Shown in pieces: positions 1 through 8,627 of a stretch of 64,000 nucleotides of DNA. Each line of letters opens with the position of its first letter. Position 1 is the stretch's first letter. Source of the DNA: Aurantimicrobium minutum (GTDB lineage: Bacteria; Actinomycetota; Actinomycetes; Actinomycetales; Microbacteriaceae). The position numbers and the translations under genes are program-made. The stretch spans positions 372,001 through 436,000 of the forward strand of contig NZ_AP017457.1 of the NCBI RefSeq assembly GCF_002355535.1, in the 5' to 3' direction. Below the pieces are notes generated by a model. It was not told the DNA's origin and did no database searches. It worked only from the letters and a program-made list of their open reading frames with translations.

Positions 1-43
1 GCCACAGCCTGGATCACAGAATAAGGGGTTCCCTCCCTCCGTT

Positions 44-80
44 CGAATGGTCTGTAATTCACGTGATTACAGGCCATTCG
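44..80. repeat. Long inverted repeat (hairpin) upstream of ftsK
   Basis: Two 15-base arms (44-58 and 66-80) are complementary except for one T-G wobble and flank a 7-base loop. There is no clear T-tract on either side, so it is either a factor-assisted terminator of the gene ending before the window or a protein-binding palindrome. A smaller hairpin with CCCGT/ACGGG arms follows at 97-109, just before the ftsK ribosome-binding region. The first 40 bases cannot be assigned to a gene with confidence. Confidence 0.6.
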
Positions 81-118
81 TATATCTGAACACTCGCCCG
101 TAATACGGGGAAAAGTCG

Positions 119-2860
119 GTGCCCTCGCGTAGTTTTGAGGGCATGGCTTCAGGCTCTCAATCGCGTGGTCGCAGTAGTGGCGGCTCTCGTTCGCGTACCT
201 CGAGCAGCAAGAAGTCTCAGCCTGCATCGGGTAGTCGATCAACGTCCTCCAACGGAGGAAGCCAGTACACCGGTATCGCGTGGCTCTGGATGAGCATGGC
301 TCATCTAGCTGGTGGTGCTGCACGCATGCTGGGCCCGGAAAAGTTTTCTAAAGAAGAACGTCGTGATGGCGTGCCATTCACGCTAGTTGTTTTAGCGGTA
401 ATTGGTGCAATTACGCAGTGGTTCCTGCCCAACAATGAGATTGCCCAAACCATCAACGACTGGACATTTGGTGGATTATTTGGCCGGATTGCCTATGCCC
501 TTCCGGTAGTGATGCTGCTGATGGCAATGTGGCTATTTCGTCATCCAAGCTCGGTCAATGACAACAACCGCATCGGTGTTGGGGTATTCCTGCTTCTGAT
601 GGCATCTTCTGGTTTGGCGCAAATTTTCGGCGGTCAACCAGATCCTTCTCAAGGACTTGCTGCCCTGGCAGATGCAGGTGGCGTTTTGGGCTGGGTCATC
701 GCGGCTCCGTTAGCGCTCATCATTACTCCGGTAGGTGCTGTTGTCGTGATGATTGCGCTCATTGTGCTGTCACTGCTGATCATTACCAAGACTCCACCAA
801 ACCGCATCGGTGCTCGCTTACGTGAACTGTATGCGTATCTTTTTGGTTCACAAGCTGAGTCTGAAAGCAAAGAAACAGGCTCAATTGAGATTCTCGAGCT
901 TGATCCAGTTGAGGCGTCTTCGTTGCCCTGGTGGCGCAGAAACGCGAGCAAGCGTGAAACTGAAGCAGCCTTTGATACTCCGGTGATAACTGATCCTGCG
1001 GCACATGCAGTTGATTTAGCAGCCACCCGAGAGATGTCAGATGTGGACATCATTGAAGAACTTGCCAACGCCGAACAAGCAGTGCGCGCATTCCATACCG
1101 GTGAGGTCGTCACAGATCCAGACTCTGTGGCTTCTCAGGACAACGTCTCTACAGCTCCGGTAGCGATTGTTGCCGCTACCGCTGAAGAGGCGGGTGTTGA
1201 TGAATCTGTTGTCCCTCGTGTTGCGGCTCCTCAGGCGCCACCTGCCGTGTACCGCCTACCTCCGGCCAACTCGTTATCCGCAGGCGCGCCAGCAAAGACT
1301 CGTTCTGCAGCAAATGATGAGGCTGTCAGGGCAATCACAGAAGTACTTAAGCAATTCGCAGTAGACGCCACCGTCACCGGATTTAGTCGTGGACCAACAG
1401 TGACACGCTACGAGATTGAACTTGGACCTGGTGTGAAGGTCGAACGCGTCACTGCACTGTCGAAGAATCTCTCCTATGCAGTTGCCTCTAATGAGGTGCG
1501 CATTCTTTCGCCGATACCTGGCAAGAGTGCCATTGGTATAGAGATTCCAAACACGGACAGAGAAATCGTCACGTTGGGTGACGTTTTGCGCTCTAACGCT
1601 TCCTCCTCCAGTGAGCACCCTATGACCATTGGCGTGGGTAAAGACGTTGAGGGCGGCTTTGTTGTTGCCAACTTGGCCAAAATGCCTCACCTGTTGGTGG
1701 CTGGTTCAACCGGTTCTGGTAAGTCAAGCTTCGTCAACTCCATGATCACCAGCATCTTGATGCGGTCAACTCCCGCAGAGGTGCGCATGGTTCTTGTAGA
1801 CCCTAAACGCGTCGAATTAGCCCCCTATGCCGGTGTTCCGCACCTGATTACCCCCATCATTACAAACCCCAAAAAAGCTGCAGAAGCTCTTCAGTGGGTC
1901 GTAAAAGAGATGGATATGCGTTACGACGACCTGGCAAGTTTTGGGTTCCGTCACATCGATGATTTCAACCGCGCCGTTATCAACAATGACATCGTTCTGC
2001 CCCCCGGTAGTGAGAGAGAACTGCGTCCTTATCCTTATCTCCTCGTCGTTGTTGATGAGCTCGCTGACCTCATGATGGTCGCACCACGTGATGTAGAGGA
2101 TTCCGTGGTGCGTATTACTCAACTTGCACGTGCTTCTGGAATTCACTTGGTGTTGGCAACCCAGCGACCCTCGGTAGATGTGGTTACTGGTTTGATTAAG
2201 GCAAATGTTCCCTCACGTCTAGCGTTTGCGGTAACCAGCGTTACAGACTCACGCGTTATTCTCGACCAGCCGGGTGCAGACAAGCTCATCGGGCAAGGCG
2301 ATGCACTATTCCTGCCCATGGGTGCCAATAAGCCCATTCGAGTTCAGGGTGCTTGGGTCTCGGAAGAGGAAATCCACAAAGTTGTCACCCATGTCACTAG
2401 ACAAGCTCGACCTGAATACCGTCAGGATGTTGCGGCAGCAGCAGAGCGCAAAGAAATCGATGCAGACATCGGCGATGACCTCGACGTACTGCTTCAAGCT
2501 GTTGAGCTTGTCGTCTCCACGCAGTTTGGTTCGACATCAATGTTGCAACGCAAACTTCGCGTTGGTTTCGCAAAAGCTGGCCGTTTGATGGATCTAATGG
2601 AAAGCCGGGGCATCGTTGGTCCTTCTGAAGGGTCCAAGGCTCGAGATGTTTTGGTTTCTCAGGAACAGCTTGCTGGTGTTCTAGCCACTCTCCGCGGCGA
2701 GGATGCTCCCCCTGCAGCAGCTCCCACGGGAAACGTCACTGTGATGGCTTCAGTAGACCCTTACGGGCAGGATCCTGTCACAGCCATGACGTCAGGCCAT
2801 GAGGAAGTTGATGGGGATGACGGCAATGAAGATGCATGGCAACTCACAGGCCGGGACTAG
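119..2860 (+). CDS. ftsK: DNA translocase FtsK
   Basis: FtsK/SpoIIIE-type ATP-driven DNA pump acting at the division septum to clear and resolve chromosome termini. The 913-residue protein has a Ser/Arg-rich disordered N-terminus (1-50), several hydrophobic membrane segments between about 55 and 225, an acidic linker, a motor domain with Walker [10 protein letters not shown] near 529-537 and a Walker B run ending in DELADL near 645, and a C-terminal winged-helix gamma domain (about 800-880) for DNA-sequence recognition. The GTG at 119 is preceded by GGGGA about 7 bases upstream; an in-frame ATG at 143 is the alternative start. The adjacent pgsA and recA-side genes match the usual actinobacterial order. 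Confidence 0.95.
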   Translation: MPSRSFEGMASGSQSRGRSSGGSRSRTSSSKKSQPASGSRSTSSNGGSQYTGIAWLWMSMAHLAGGAARMLGPEKFSKEERRDGVPFTLVVLAVIGAITQWFLPNNEIAQTINDWTFGGLFGRIAYALPVVMLLMAMWLFRHPSSVNDNNRIGVGVFLLLMASSGLAQIFGGQPDPSQGLAALADAGGVLGWVIAAPLALIITPVGAVVVMIALIVLSLLIITKTPPNRIGARLRELYAYLFGSQAESESKETGSIEILELDPVEASSLPWWRRNASKRETEAAFDTPVITDPAAHAVDLAATREMSDVDIIEELANAEQAVRAFHTGEVVTDPDSVASQDNVSTAPVAIVAATAEEAGVDESVVPRVAAPQAPPAVYRLPPANSLSAGAPAKTRSAANDEAVRAITEVLKQFAVDATVTGFSRGPTVTRYEIELGPGVKVERVTALSKNLSYAVASNEVRILSPIPGKSAIGIEIPNTDREIVTLGDVLRSNASSSSEHPMTIGVGKDVEGGFVVANLAKMPHLLVAGSTGSGKSSFVNSMITSILMRSTPAEVRMVLVDPKRVELAPYAGVPHLITPIITNPKKAAEALQWVVKEMDMRYDDLASFGFRHIDDFNRAVINNDIVLPPGSERELRPYPYLLVVVDELADLMMVAPRDVEDSVVRITQLARASGIHLVLATQRPSVDVVTGLIKANVPSRLAFAVTSVTDSRVILDQPGADKLIGQGDALFLPMGANKPIRVQGAWVSEEEIHKVVTHVTRQARPEYRQDVAAAAERKEIDADIGDDLDVLLQAVELVVSTQFGSTSMLQRKLRVGFAKAGRLMDLMESRGIVGPSEGSKARDVLVSQEQLAGVLATLRGEDAPPAAAPTGNVTVMASVDPYGQDPVTAMTSGHEEVDGDDGNEDAWQLTGRD

Positions 2861-2863
2861 CCT
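2858..2863 (+). promoter_or_regulatory. Candidate leaderless -10 hexamer for pgsA
   Basis: TAGCCT lies exactly 6 bases before the pgsA ATG at 2870, and its first three bases are the ftsK stop codon. The same hexamer-N6-start arrangement recurs at many genes of this window. No Shine-Dalgarno sequence precedes pgsA. Confidence 0.55.
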
Positions 2864-2869
2864 GAAGCT

Positions 2870-3439
2870 ATGAAGCACGTACCGAACATCATCACCATTG
2901 TTCGCATCTTTTTTGCGCCGGTTTTTATCTGGATGCTCCTGACTGCAGGTGATGACGTGAACTCTCCTCTGCGGTGGTGGGGTGCCGGACTTTTTGTTTT
3001 TGGCATGGCGACGGATGGAATAGATGGCTACCTTGCTCGTAAATACAACGTGGTCAGTGATTTCGGGAAGCTTCTTGACCCCATTGCAGACAAAGTACTT
3101 ACCGGCGGCGCACTGATAACACTCTCAATGCTGGGTGAACTTCCCTGGTGGGTCACCGGCCTGATTCTGCTTCGCGAAATTGGCATCACGGTATATCGAT
3201 TTGCCGTACTCAGCGATCGTGTCATCCCCGCCTCACGCGGCGGCAAGATAAAGACAATTACTCAGTTTGTTGCCATTACTTGCGCGTTGCTTCCTCTTCA
3301 AATCTTTATGGGCACTGCTGCTGATGTGTTAAACACAATCTTGATGTCTGCAGCCACCATCATCACGGTTTGGACGGGTGTCGACTATCTTCTTGACGCC
3401 CGCCGGCAAACAAAGAAACTCGCTACTCAAGAGGACTAG
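2870..3439 (+). CDS. pgsA: CDP-diacylglycerol--glycerol-3-phosphate 3-phosphatidyltransferase
   Basis: Integral membrane CDP-alcohol phosphatidyltransferase that makes phosphatidylglycerol phosphate from CDP-diacylglycerol and glycerol-3-phosphate. The signature DG-x2-AR-x8-G-x3-D-x3-D is complete within residues 48-75 (DGYLAR, then G, D and D at the required spacing). At 189 residues with several hydrophobic helices it has normal length. It sits between ftsK and cinA, as in other Actinobacteria. The conserved motif cannot by itself separate PgsA from related CDP-alcohol transferases; the genomic context favours PgsA. Confidence 0.9.
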   Translation: MKHVPNIITIVRIFFAPVFIWMLLTAGDDVNSPLRWWGAGLFVFGMATDGIDGYLARKYNVVSDFGKLLDPIADKVLTGGALITLSMLGELPWWVTGLILLREIGITVYRFAVLSDRVIPASRGGKIKTITQFVAITCALLPLQIFMGTAADVLNTILMSAATIITVWTGVDYLLDARRQTKKLATQED

Positions 3440-3441
3440 TC

Positions 3442-3900
3442 ATGACCTCTGAGCTCATCCAGCGCCTCACCCAGCGAGGAATCACTGTTGCAGTTGCCGA
3501 ATCTTTGACCGGTGGCCTGCTTGCAGCTCGTCTTACCGAAGTTCCCGGCGCATCCGTGGTCTTTCGTGGCGGCATTGTTGCCTACGCGACTGATCTCAAA
3601 CATGAGTTGTTAGGCATTGACAGTGCTCTTCTTGAGCAGCGTGGTCCCGTTGATTCGAAAGTCGCCAAACTGATGGCTGTCGGTGTTGCCAACAAACTCT
3701 CAGCAGACATCGGGCTTGCAACTACCGGGGTTGCTGGACCAGATTCACAAGGCGGTGTCGCGGTAGGGACTGTCTTTATTGCCTGCGTGGGGCAGGGGAG
3801 TGAAACTATAGAAGAACACCATTTTGAGGGCACGAGAAATGAAATCCGCGCACTCACTGTTCAAGCTGCACTAGCGCTTCTTGCGAGGCACGTAAATTAG
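3442..3900 (+). CDS. cinA: CinA C-terminal domain protein (nicotinamide-nucleotide amidase)
   Basis: Single-domain CinA/PncC-type amidohydrolase, 152 residues, carrying only the C-terminal domain. The N-terminal molybdopterin-binding-like half of full CinA is absent, as in many Actinobacteria. Family-typical segments are VAVAESLTGG near the N-terminus and TGVAGPDSQGG near 95-105. In other bacteria this domain deamidates nicotinamide mononucleotide in pyridine-nucleotide recycling. It starts 2 bases after the pgsA stop, with a GAGGA-like ribosome site inside the end of pgsA, so the two are probably cotranscribed. The name cinA reflects linkage to recA in many genomes. Confidence 0.85.
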   Translation: MTSELIQRLTQRGITVAVAESLTGGLLAARLTEVPGASVVFRGGIVAYATDLKHELLGIDSALLEQRGPVDSKVAKLMAVGVANKLSADIGLATTGVAGPDSQGGVAVGTVFIACVGQGSETIEEHHFEGTRNEIRALTVQAALALLARHVN

Positions 3901-4037
3901 GTGTCATTCTCTGGGAATAAATCTCGCGTAACCTAAGTTGATACAAGAAGACTCACATCTTGTTTTCAGGTTTGAGTGACTAACATAGTGATGTAGATGA
4001 AGAGGAACCGACAGGTTCACCAGCGTAGGGAGGCACC

Positions 4038-4346
4038 ATGATTCTTGTTCGACAGGAAATCGGCGATGTTCTGCGCGACTACCGCTTGCAGAAAGGTCGC
4101 ACACTGCGACAGGTTGCGAGCAAGGCTAGCGTTGCACTTGGGTATCTGAGTGAGGTCGAACGCGGGCAAAAAGAAGCGAGTTCTGAGATTCTTGCCGCTG
4201 TGGCAGATGCTCTGGACACTCCAATTTCACAAATTATGCGTGAAGTGGGCGATCGTTTAGCAGTCATTGAAGGTATTGAGCCTATGCGCGCAATCCCGGA
4301 CACTGTTCCCGACGAGTTCGTCAACGATTTCGTAGCTACTCGCTAG
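4038..4346 (+). CDS. clgR: XRE-family transcriptional regulator, ClgR-like
   Basis: Small 102-residue DNA-binding protein with one helix-turn-helix domain (about 5-65) containing the segments LRQVASKASVALGYLSEVERG and EILAAVADALD. This length, sequence and position between cinA and recA match ClgR, which activates clp protease and other stress genes in corynebacteria and streptomycetes. The ATG at 4038 follows a good GGGAGG ribosome site. A 137-base gap (3901-4037) separates it from cinA and probably holds its promoter, but no convincing ClgR operator was identified there. Identity is inferred from similarity and synteny. Confidence 0.85.
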   Translation: MILVRQEIGDVLRDYRLQKGRTLRQVASKASVALGYLSEVERGQKEASSEILAAVADALDTPISQIMREVGDRLAVIEGIEPMRAIPDTVPDEFVNDFVATR

Positions 4347-4354
4347 TAGTTTTT

Positions 4355-4579
4355 GTGCGCCTCAGCGAATTTTGGCGCGCCGTCTCAGACGAGTTCGGTG
4401 AGGCATATGGACGTGTCTTAGTCAATGACTTGGTGTTGTCTGAACTGGGTTCACAAACGGCTGCGGAGGCTCTGCGTAAGGGGATTCCTGCACGTTCCGT
4501 ATGGTTAGCCCTTGTCAAAGCGGCTGACGTTCCCGAGTCACGCTGGTATGGAGTCGGTTTACCCGAGCCTAAGAAGTAA
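4355..4579 (+). CDS. DUF3046 family protein
   Basis: A 74-residue protein of the actinobacterial DUF3046 family, normally found next to recA. It begins with a GTG and reads MRLSEFWRAV, ending in a typical WYGVGLPEP segment. It has no transmembrane segment and no known catalytic motif, and its function is unknown. It starts 8 bases after clgR, so the pair is likely one transcript. Constant linkage to clgR and recA hints at a stress or DNA-damage connection, but nothing in the sequence proves this. Confidence 0.85.
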   Translation: MRLSEFWRAVSDEFGEAYGRVLVNDLVLSELGSQTAAEALRKGIPARSVWLALVKAADVPESRWYGVGLPEPKK

Positions 4580-4600
4580 TTTCCAACACGCCGACATTTG

Positions 4601-4618
4601 TTCGAATATGTATTCGAA
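4601..4618. promoter_or_regulatory. SOS box (LexA operator) of recA
   Basis: TTCGAATA-TG-TATTCGAA is a perfect 8-base inverted repeat around a 2-base centre and matches the actinobacterial/Bacillus-type SOS box (GAAC-N4-GTTC class, here GAAT-N4-ATTC). It lies 231 bases upstream of the recA ATG and immediately upstream of a TAGTCT -10 hexamer, so LexA bound here would block the promoter. Confidence 0.9.
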
Positions 4619-4624
4619 AACGGC

Positions 4625-4630
4625 TAGTCT
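4625..4630 (+). promoter_or_regulatory. Candidate -10 hexamer of the recA promoter
   Basis: TAGTCT begins 7 bases after the SOS box. Its downstream end is 7 bases from an ATG at 4638, the same geometry as the leaderless promoters elsewhere in the window. Transcription starting near 4638 would give recA a leader of about 210 nucleotides. Confidence 0.55.
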
Positions 4631-4637
4631 CCTACAC

Positions 4638-4865
4638 ATGCACTTGTTTGCACGTGTTATCCCCGAAGAAGCACCACAGGCAGTTAATGTCCGTGGCTAC
4701 TTCTACGGTGAAATACGTCCGAATAGGAGCATCCGCCTTGTCGTAAGCGCCCCGCAGCGCCCGCCCCGCCTTCACCGGCCGGTCGGTAGCGGAGGAGTAG
4801 CACGGCAGCCGATAGGCGAATCACCCTCGATATGTAAAGGAGACGGCCATGGCATCCGCCGCTGA
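4638..4865 (+). CDS. Possible leaderless upstream reading frame overlapping recA
   Basis: A 75-codon frame starts at an ATG placed 7 bases after the TAGTCT hexamer of the SOS-controlled promoter and ends at a TGA 17 bases inside recA. The first 29 or so codons have ordinary usage ([20 protein letters not shown]). The second part is GC-rich, Pro/Arg-rich and uses codons uncommon in neighbours (AGG, CGG, ATA), and contains the 10-base palindrome ACCGGCCGGT at 4774-4783. It may be a translated leader coupled to recA, or merely a structured 5' untranslated region that happens to be open. No homologue is recognised. Confidence 0.3.
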   Translation: MHLFARVIPEEAPQAVNVRGYFYGEIRPNRSIRLVVSAPQRPPRLHRPVGSGGVARQPIGESPSICKGDGHGIRR

Positions 4866-5940
4866 CCGCGAAAAAGCACTAGAAACAGCACTAGCCCAAA
4901 TTGACCGCCAGTTCGGTAAAGGTTCCGTCATGCGCCTGGGAAGCGACGAACGCGCTCCCGTCGAGGTGATTCCGACAGGATCAATTGCACTTGATGTTGC
5001 TCTCGGTATCGGGGGACTTCCTCGTGGCCGTATCGTCGAGATTTACGGTCCAGAGTCATCCGGTAAAACCACACTGACACTGCACGCTATTGCGAATGTG
5101 CAGAAGCAGGGCGGCATCGCCGCCTTTATCGACGCTGAACACGCACTCGACCCTGAATACGCCAAGAAGCTTGGTGTTGATATTGATGCTCTTCTTGTTT
5201 CGCAGCCTGATACTGGTGAACAAGCACTTGAGATTGCAGACATGCTTGTCCGCTCAGGATCTATTGATCTCATCGTCATAGACTCCGTCGCTGCTTTGGT
5301 TCCTCGCGCTGAAATTGAAGGCGAAATGGGAGACTCTCACGTGGGTCTGCAGGCACGTTTGATGTCTCAGGCGCTGCGTAAGCTCACCGGTGGATTGAAC
5401 TCCACCAACACAACCATGATCTTCATCAACCAGCTACGCGAGAAGATTGGTGTGTTCTTTGGAAGCCCAGAAACCACTGCTGGTGGTAAGGCATTGAAGT
5501 TCTATGCTTCCGTGCGTCTGGATATTCGCCGCATTGAAACCCTGAAGGATGGTACCGATGCCGTCGGTAACCGTACTCGCGTCAAGGTCGTCAAGAACAA
5601 GATGGCCCCACCCTTCAAGCAAGCTGAATTCGACATTCTTTACGGGACTGGTATCTCTCGTGAAGGAAGCCTTTTGGACTTTGGCGTCGATCACGGAATC
5701 GTCAAGAAGTCTGGAGCGTGGTACACCTACGAAGCAGACCAGCTTGGTCAGGGTAAAGAAAACTCTCGTAACTTCCTGATCGAAAACCCTGCAGTGGCGC
5801 TAGAAATCGAACAGAAGATCCTTGCAAAGCTCGGTGTTGGTGCTGCTGCTGCGGAAGCTGCTGCTGTTGAAGCAGCCGCTACTGCCACCGAGGTCGAACC
5901 AGACTTCGAGGCACTCGAAGAGGTCCGTAAGGGAGCCTGA
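4849..5940 (+). CDS. recA: Recombinase RecA
   Basis: DNA-dependent ATPase that forms filaments on single-stranded DNA, drives homologous recombination and triggers LexA self-cleavage. The 363-residue protein has Walker [10 protein letters not shown] near 67-75, [19 protein letters not shown] including Walker B near 141-159, loop L2 around [17 protein letters not shown], and an Ala-rich acidic C-terminal tail. No intein interrupts it. The ATG at 4849 follows an AAAGGAGA ribosome site. It is preceded by an SOS box and followed after 5 bases by recX, so both belong to the DNA-damage regulon. Confidence 0.98.
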   Translation: MASAADREKALETALAQIDRQFGKGSVMRLGSDERAPVEVIPTGSIALDVALGIGGLPRGRIVEIYGPESSGKTTLTLHAIANVQKQGGIAAFIDAEHALDPEYAKKLGVDIDALLVSQPDTGEQALEIADMLVRSGSIDLIVIDSVAALVPRAEIEGEMGDSHVGLQARLMSQALRKLTGGLNSTNTTMIFINQLREKIGVFFGSPETTAGGKALKFYASVRLDIRRIETLKDGTDAVGNRTRVKVVKNKMAPPFKQAEFDILYGTGISREGSLLDFGVDHGIVKKSGAWYTYEADQLGQGKENSRNFLIENPAVALEIEQKILAKLGVGAAAAEAAAVEAAATATEVEPDFEALEEVRKGA

Positions 5941-5945
5941 GTTTC

Positions 5946-6587
5946 GTGACAAACGTCACATTCTTACCCTGGGTTAATCCAGAAGAGAATCAGCCCGTTG
6001 CCTCACCTGTGAATGCAGGTGAGGCAACGGCTAACTCACACGATGTTCCTGAAGGGGTGTCTCGTTTGAGTGCAATTTTGTTTACAGAGGTTGAGGAACC
6101 AGAAGAAGTTTCTGCGGCAGGTTTGGATCTTGATGCGCTGGAGCAGAGTTTGCTCAGAAAACTCAACTCACAGGACATGTCTGTGTTTGAGGTGCAACAG
6201 TGGCTTGCTAGTAAGGATGCCCCTGAAGCGGATGCGGCCGAATTGGTAGCCAAATGCGAGCGTTTGAACTATCTCAACGATGAACGATTAGCGCATGAGC
6301 TTGCTTCTCGACTGAGCGAGCGCAATGGCAAAAGTAAAAGCGTAATTACCAGAGAGTTGCGTCAACGAGGAATCTCAACTGCACTGATTAGCGCTGCCGT
6401 GGAATCTATAGACGACGATGACGAATTACACAAAGCTACTGAACTTGCCTTACAGAGAGTTCGCCAATTTTCACGACTTGACGATGTTACGGCAGAACGC
6501 CGATTGGTTGGGTTTCTCAGTAGGCGGGGATATTCCGGAGACATAGTTCGTGCGGCGTGTAAACAAGCTTTGAGTTCTAGGTCCTAA
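5946..6587 (+). CDS. recX: Regulatory protein RecX
   Basis: RecX binds within the RecA filament and limits its activity. The 213-residue protein has an N-terminal extension of about 75 residues that is acidic and poorly conserved, then the RecX three-helix repeats (from about 75, with LLRKLNSQDMSVFEVQQWLA, LNDERLAHELASRL and VITRELRQRGIS). The GTG start lies 5 bases after the recA stop, and a GGGAG element within the end of recA can serve as its ribosome site. Cotranscription with recA is the usual arrangement and lets the inhibitor accumulate with RecA. Confidence 0.9.
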   Translation: MTNVTFLPWVNPEENQPVASPVNAGEATANSHDVPEGVSRLSAILFTEVEEPEEVSAAGLDLDALEQSLLRKLNSQDMSVFEVQQWLASKDAPEADAAELVAKCERLNYLNDERLAHELASRLSERNGKSKSVITRELRQRGISTALISAAVESIDDDDELHKATELALQRVRQFSRLDDVTAERRLVGFLSRRGYSGDIVRAACKQALSSRS

Positions 6588-6597
6588 GCTTTCAAGA

Positions 6598-6693
6598 GTG
6601 CTCAATGATATTCTCAACAGCCCCTATGCGGTCGTTGCCGCATTACTTGTCATCATCGTGTACATCACATGGGGCTATCGTCGCAGGAAGTAG
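6598..6693 (+). CDS. Very small membrane protein (31 residues)
   Basis: A GTG-started frame of 31 codons follows recX by 10 bases and ends 5 bases before the next gene. It encodes MLNDILNSPYAVVAALLVII-, a single hydrophobic helix of roughly 17 residues, then a basic tail WGYRRRK, the topology of a one-pass membrane peptide with a cytoplasmic positive end. It fills the intergenic space almost exactly, which favours a real gene. No clear Shine-Dalgarno is present (only AAG-A-G), and function is unknown. Confidence 0.45.
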   Translation: MLNDILNSPYAVVAALLVIIVYITWGYRRRK

Positions 6694-6698
6694 AAACT

Positions 6699-6974
6699 AT
6701 GTTTGATCCCACTCCAGAAGAACAAACTGAAACTCCTGCAAAACCTCTTACGCCCAAACAACAAGCTGCACGTTTGAAAGCAAAAAAGCGAAACGTCGTT
6801 GCTGTGATTATCTGCGGCGTGCTGTGTGTTGTACTCGGTGTTGTTGCAGCCGTACTTCCTTCAGAGGTCGCTACACCCTGGATGTTTGCTAGCTACGCAG
6901 CTGGATATGTTGGTGTTCTCTGGGGGCTGGCAGCTCTGTGGGCCCATTACATGGGACCAAACTCGGCAAAGTAA
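6699..6974 (+). CDS. Hypothetical two-helix membrane protein
   Basis: A 91-residue protein with a hydrophilic Pro/Glu/Lys-rich N-terminus (1-32) and two transmembrane segments, about 33-53 ([20 protein letters not shown]) and 63-83. The ATG at 6699 is preferred over an in-frame upstream ATG at 6669, which lies inside the preceding small gene. It is located between recX and miaB, where Microbacteriaceae often carry small unannotated membrane proteins. No conserved catalytic motif is seen and the function is unknown. Confidence 0.7.
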   Translation: MFDPTPEEQTETPAKPLTPKQQAARLKAKKRNVVAVIICGVLCVVLGVVAAVLPSEVATPWMFASYAAGYVGVLWGLAALWAHYMGPNSAK

Positions 6975-6985
6975 ACTGGACTCCT

Positions 6986-8626
6986 ATGTCCAGTCCAAGT
7001 GAAGCTCCCACATTCATCCCCGTCTCTGAAGCGGCTGTTGATGAATCTGGTCGTCGGCGTACCTATGAGGTACGAACATTTGGCTGCCAGATGAACGTTC
7101 ACGATAGTGAACGTCTTGCCGGAGCTATGGAAGCAGCTGGATACATCAAGTTTGATTTAGCAGCCGAAGCGGAAGCTGATCCTGACCTCAAGCGAAGTGC
7201 TAGCTCGCCACAACCTGATGTCGTTGTCATAAACACCTGTGCCGTGCGCGAAAACGCGGATAACAAGCTTTATGGAAACCTCGGGCACTTAGCTCGTGTC
7301 AAGGAGAAGCACAAGGGGTTACAGATCGCAGTAGGCGGGTGTCTTGCTCAAAAAGATCAAGCTCTCGTTCTCAAAAAAGCACCCTGGGTCGATGTTGTCT
7401 TTGGTACCCATAACATGGGCTCACTGCCAGGCTTGTTGGAGCGCTCACGCCACAACAGCAAGGCCGAACTGGAAATTCTGGAATCTCTCGAAACCTTCCC
7501 CTCAACCCTTCCTACCAAGCGTGACTCAACCTATTCGGGGTGGGTATCCATTTCTGTGGGATGCAACAACACATGCACCTTCTGCATCGTGCCCAGCTTG
7601 CGCGGTAAAGAACGCGATCGGCGTCCTGGGGAAGTCCTCAACGAGGTCAAGGCGTTAGTTGACCAAGGGGCCATTGAGGTCACTTTGCTCGGTCAGAACG
7701 TCAACACCTATGGTGTTGAATTTGGCGACAAGGGGGCTTTTGCCAAGCTGCTTCGTGCCTGCGGAGAGATTGACGGCTTAGAACGAGTGCGGTTCACAAG
7801 CCCTCACCCTGCTGCCTTTACCGATGATGTGATTGCTGCGATGGCGGAAACACACAACGTCATGCCTCAGCTCCACATGCCGCTGCAATCTGGCTCAGAT
7901 GCAATTTTGAAAGCCATGCGCCGTAGCTATCGCAGTGACAAGTTCTTGGGTATCTTGCAACGTGTTCGTGAAGCGATGCCTCATGCGGCAATTAGCACGG
8001 ACATCATTGTTGGTTTCCCAGGTGAAACCGATGAAGATTTTGAGGAAACACTTCGTGTGGTTCGTGAGGCACGATTCGCAACTGCGTTCACTTTCCAATA
8101 CTCCAAACGCCCCGGGACACCTGCTGCTGAGATGGACAATCAAGTCCCTAAAGCTGTTGTTCAGGAGCGATATGAGCGATTAGTTGAACTTCAAAATGAC
8201 ATCGCGTGGCAAGAAAACAAGAAGCAAATTGGTCGCGAAGTGAACGTCCTCGTAGCAAACGGTGAAGGTCGCAAGGATGCTGCTACAGAACGGATGAGCG
8301 GTCGTGCTGAAGATTCACGTCTAGTGCACTTTGAGGTGACCCCAGGTAGTGAGATCCCACGCCCTGGAGATGTTGTCACGGTCACAATTACAGAAGCAGC
8401 TCCGTTCCACCTTCTTGCAGATGATCCTTCCGGCGCACCCGTCAAGGTACGTCGCACAATTGCTGGTGATGCCTGGGATCGTGAGCAATCAGAAAGTTGT
8501 GGCGTTCCCTCAACCAGCGGTGCGAAGAACTTGGGTTCAACCTCTATTCCTGTTGTTGGTTTAGGTATGCCCGCACTGCGCGTCTCAACCACACCAATTT
8601 ACGACGTCGAAGACGGGCAGCGTTAG
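6986..8626 (+). CDS. miaB: tRNA-2-methylthio-N6-dimethylallyladenosine synthase MiaB
   Basis: Radical-SAM methylthiotransferase that adds a methylthio group to isopentenyladenosine-37 of tRNAs. The domains are in the expected order: UPF0004 with [13 protein letters not shown] and CAVRENAD near the N-terminus, the radical-SAM core with the cluster motif CNNTCTFC at about 193-200, then a TRAM domain. The ATG at 6986 gives 546 residues. That is slightly long, owing to an insertion near 55-75 and a C-terminal extension of about 50 low-conservation residues. TAAACT, including the upstream stop codon, lies 8 bases before the start and could be a -10. It is followed directly by miaA, which makes its substrate. 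Confidence 0.95.
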   Translation: MSSPSEAPTFIPVSEAAVDESGRRRTYEVRTFGCQMNVHDSERLAGAMEAAGYIKFDLAAEAEADPDLKRSASSPQPDVVVINTCAVRENADNKLYGNLGHLARVKEKHKGLQIAVGGCLAQKDQALVLKKAPWVDVVFGTHNMGSLPGLLERSRHNSKAELEILESLETFPSTLPTKRDSTYSGWVSISVGCNNTCTFCIVPSLRGKERDRRPGEVLNEVKALVDQGAIEVTLLGQNVNTYGVEFGDKGAFAKLLRACGEIDGLERVRFTSPHPAAFTDDVIAAMAETHNVMPQLHMPLQSGSDAILKAMRRSYRSDKFLGILQRVREAMPHAAISTDIIVGFPGETDEDFEETLRVVREARFATAFTFQYSKRPGTPAAEMDNQVPKAVVQERYERLVELQNDIAWQENKKQIGREVNVLVANGEGRKDAATERMSGRAEDSRLVHFEVTPGSEIPRPGDVVTVTITEAAPFHLLADDPSGAPVKVRRTIAGDAWDREQSESCGVPSTSGAKNLGSTSIPVVGLGMPALRVSTTPIYDVEDGQR

Positions 8627-8627
8627 G

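Noticed and set aside
4512-4637. Extension of the recA upstream frame back into DUF3046
   Set aside because: This part overlaps the SOS box, the promoter and the end of DUF3046. Only the portion from the ATG at 4638 has a plausible start.
4849-5940. Possible intein or insertion in recA
   Set aside because: RecA is continuous at 363 residues with all motifs at normal spacing.
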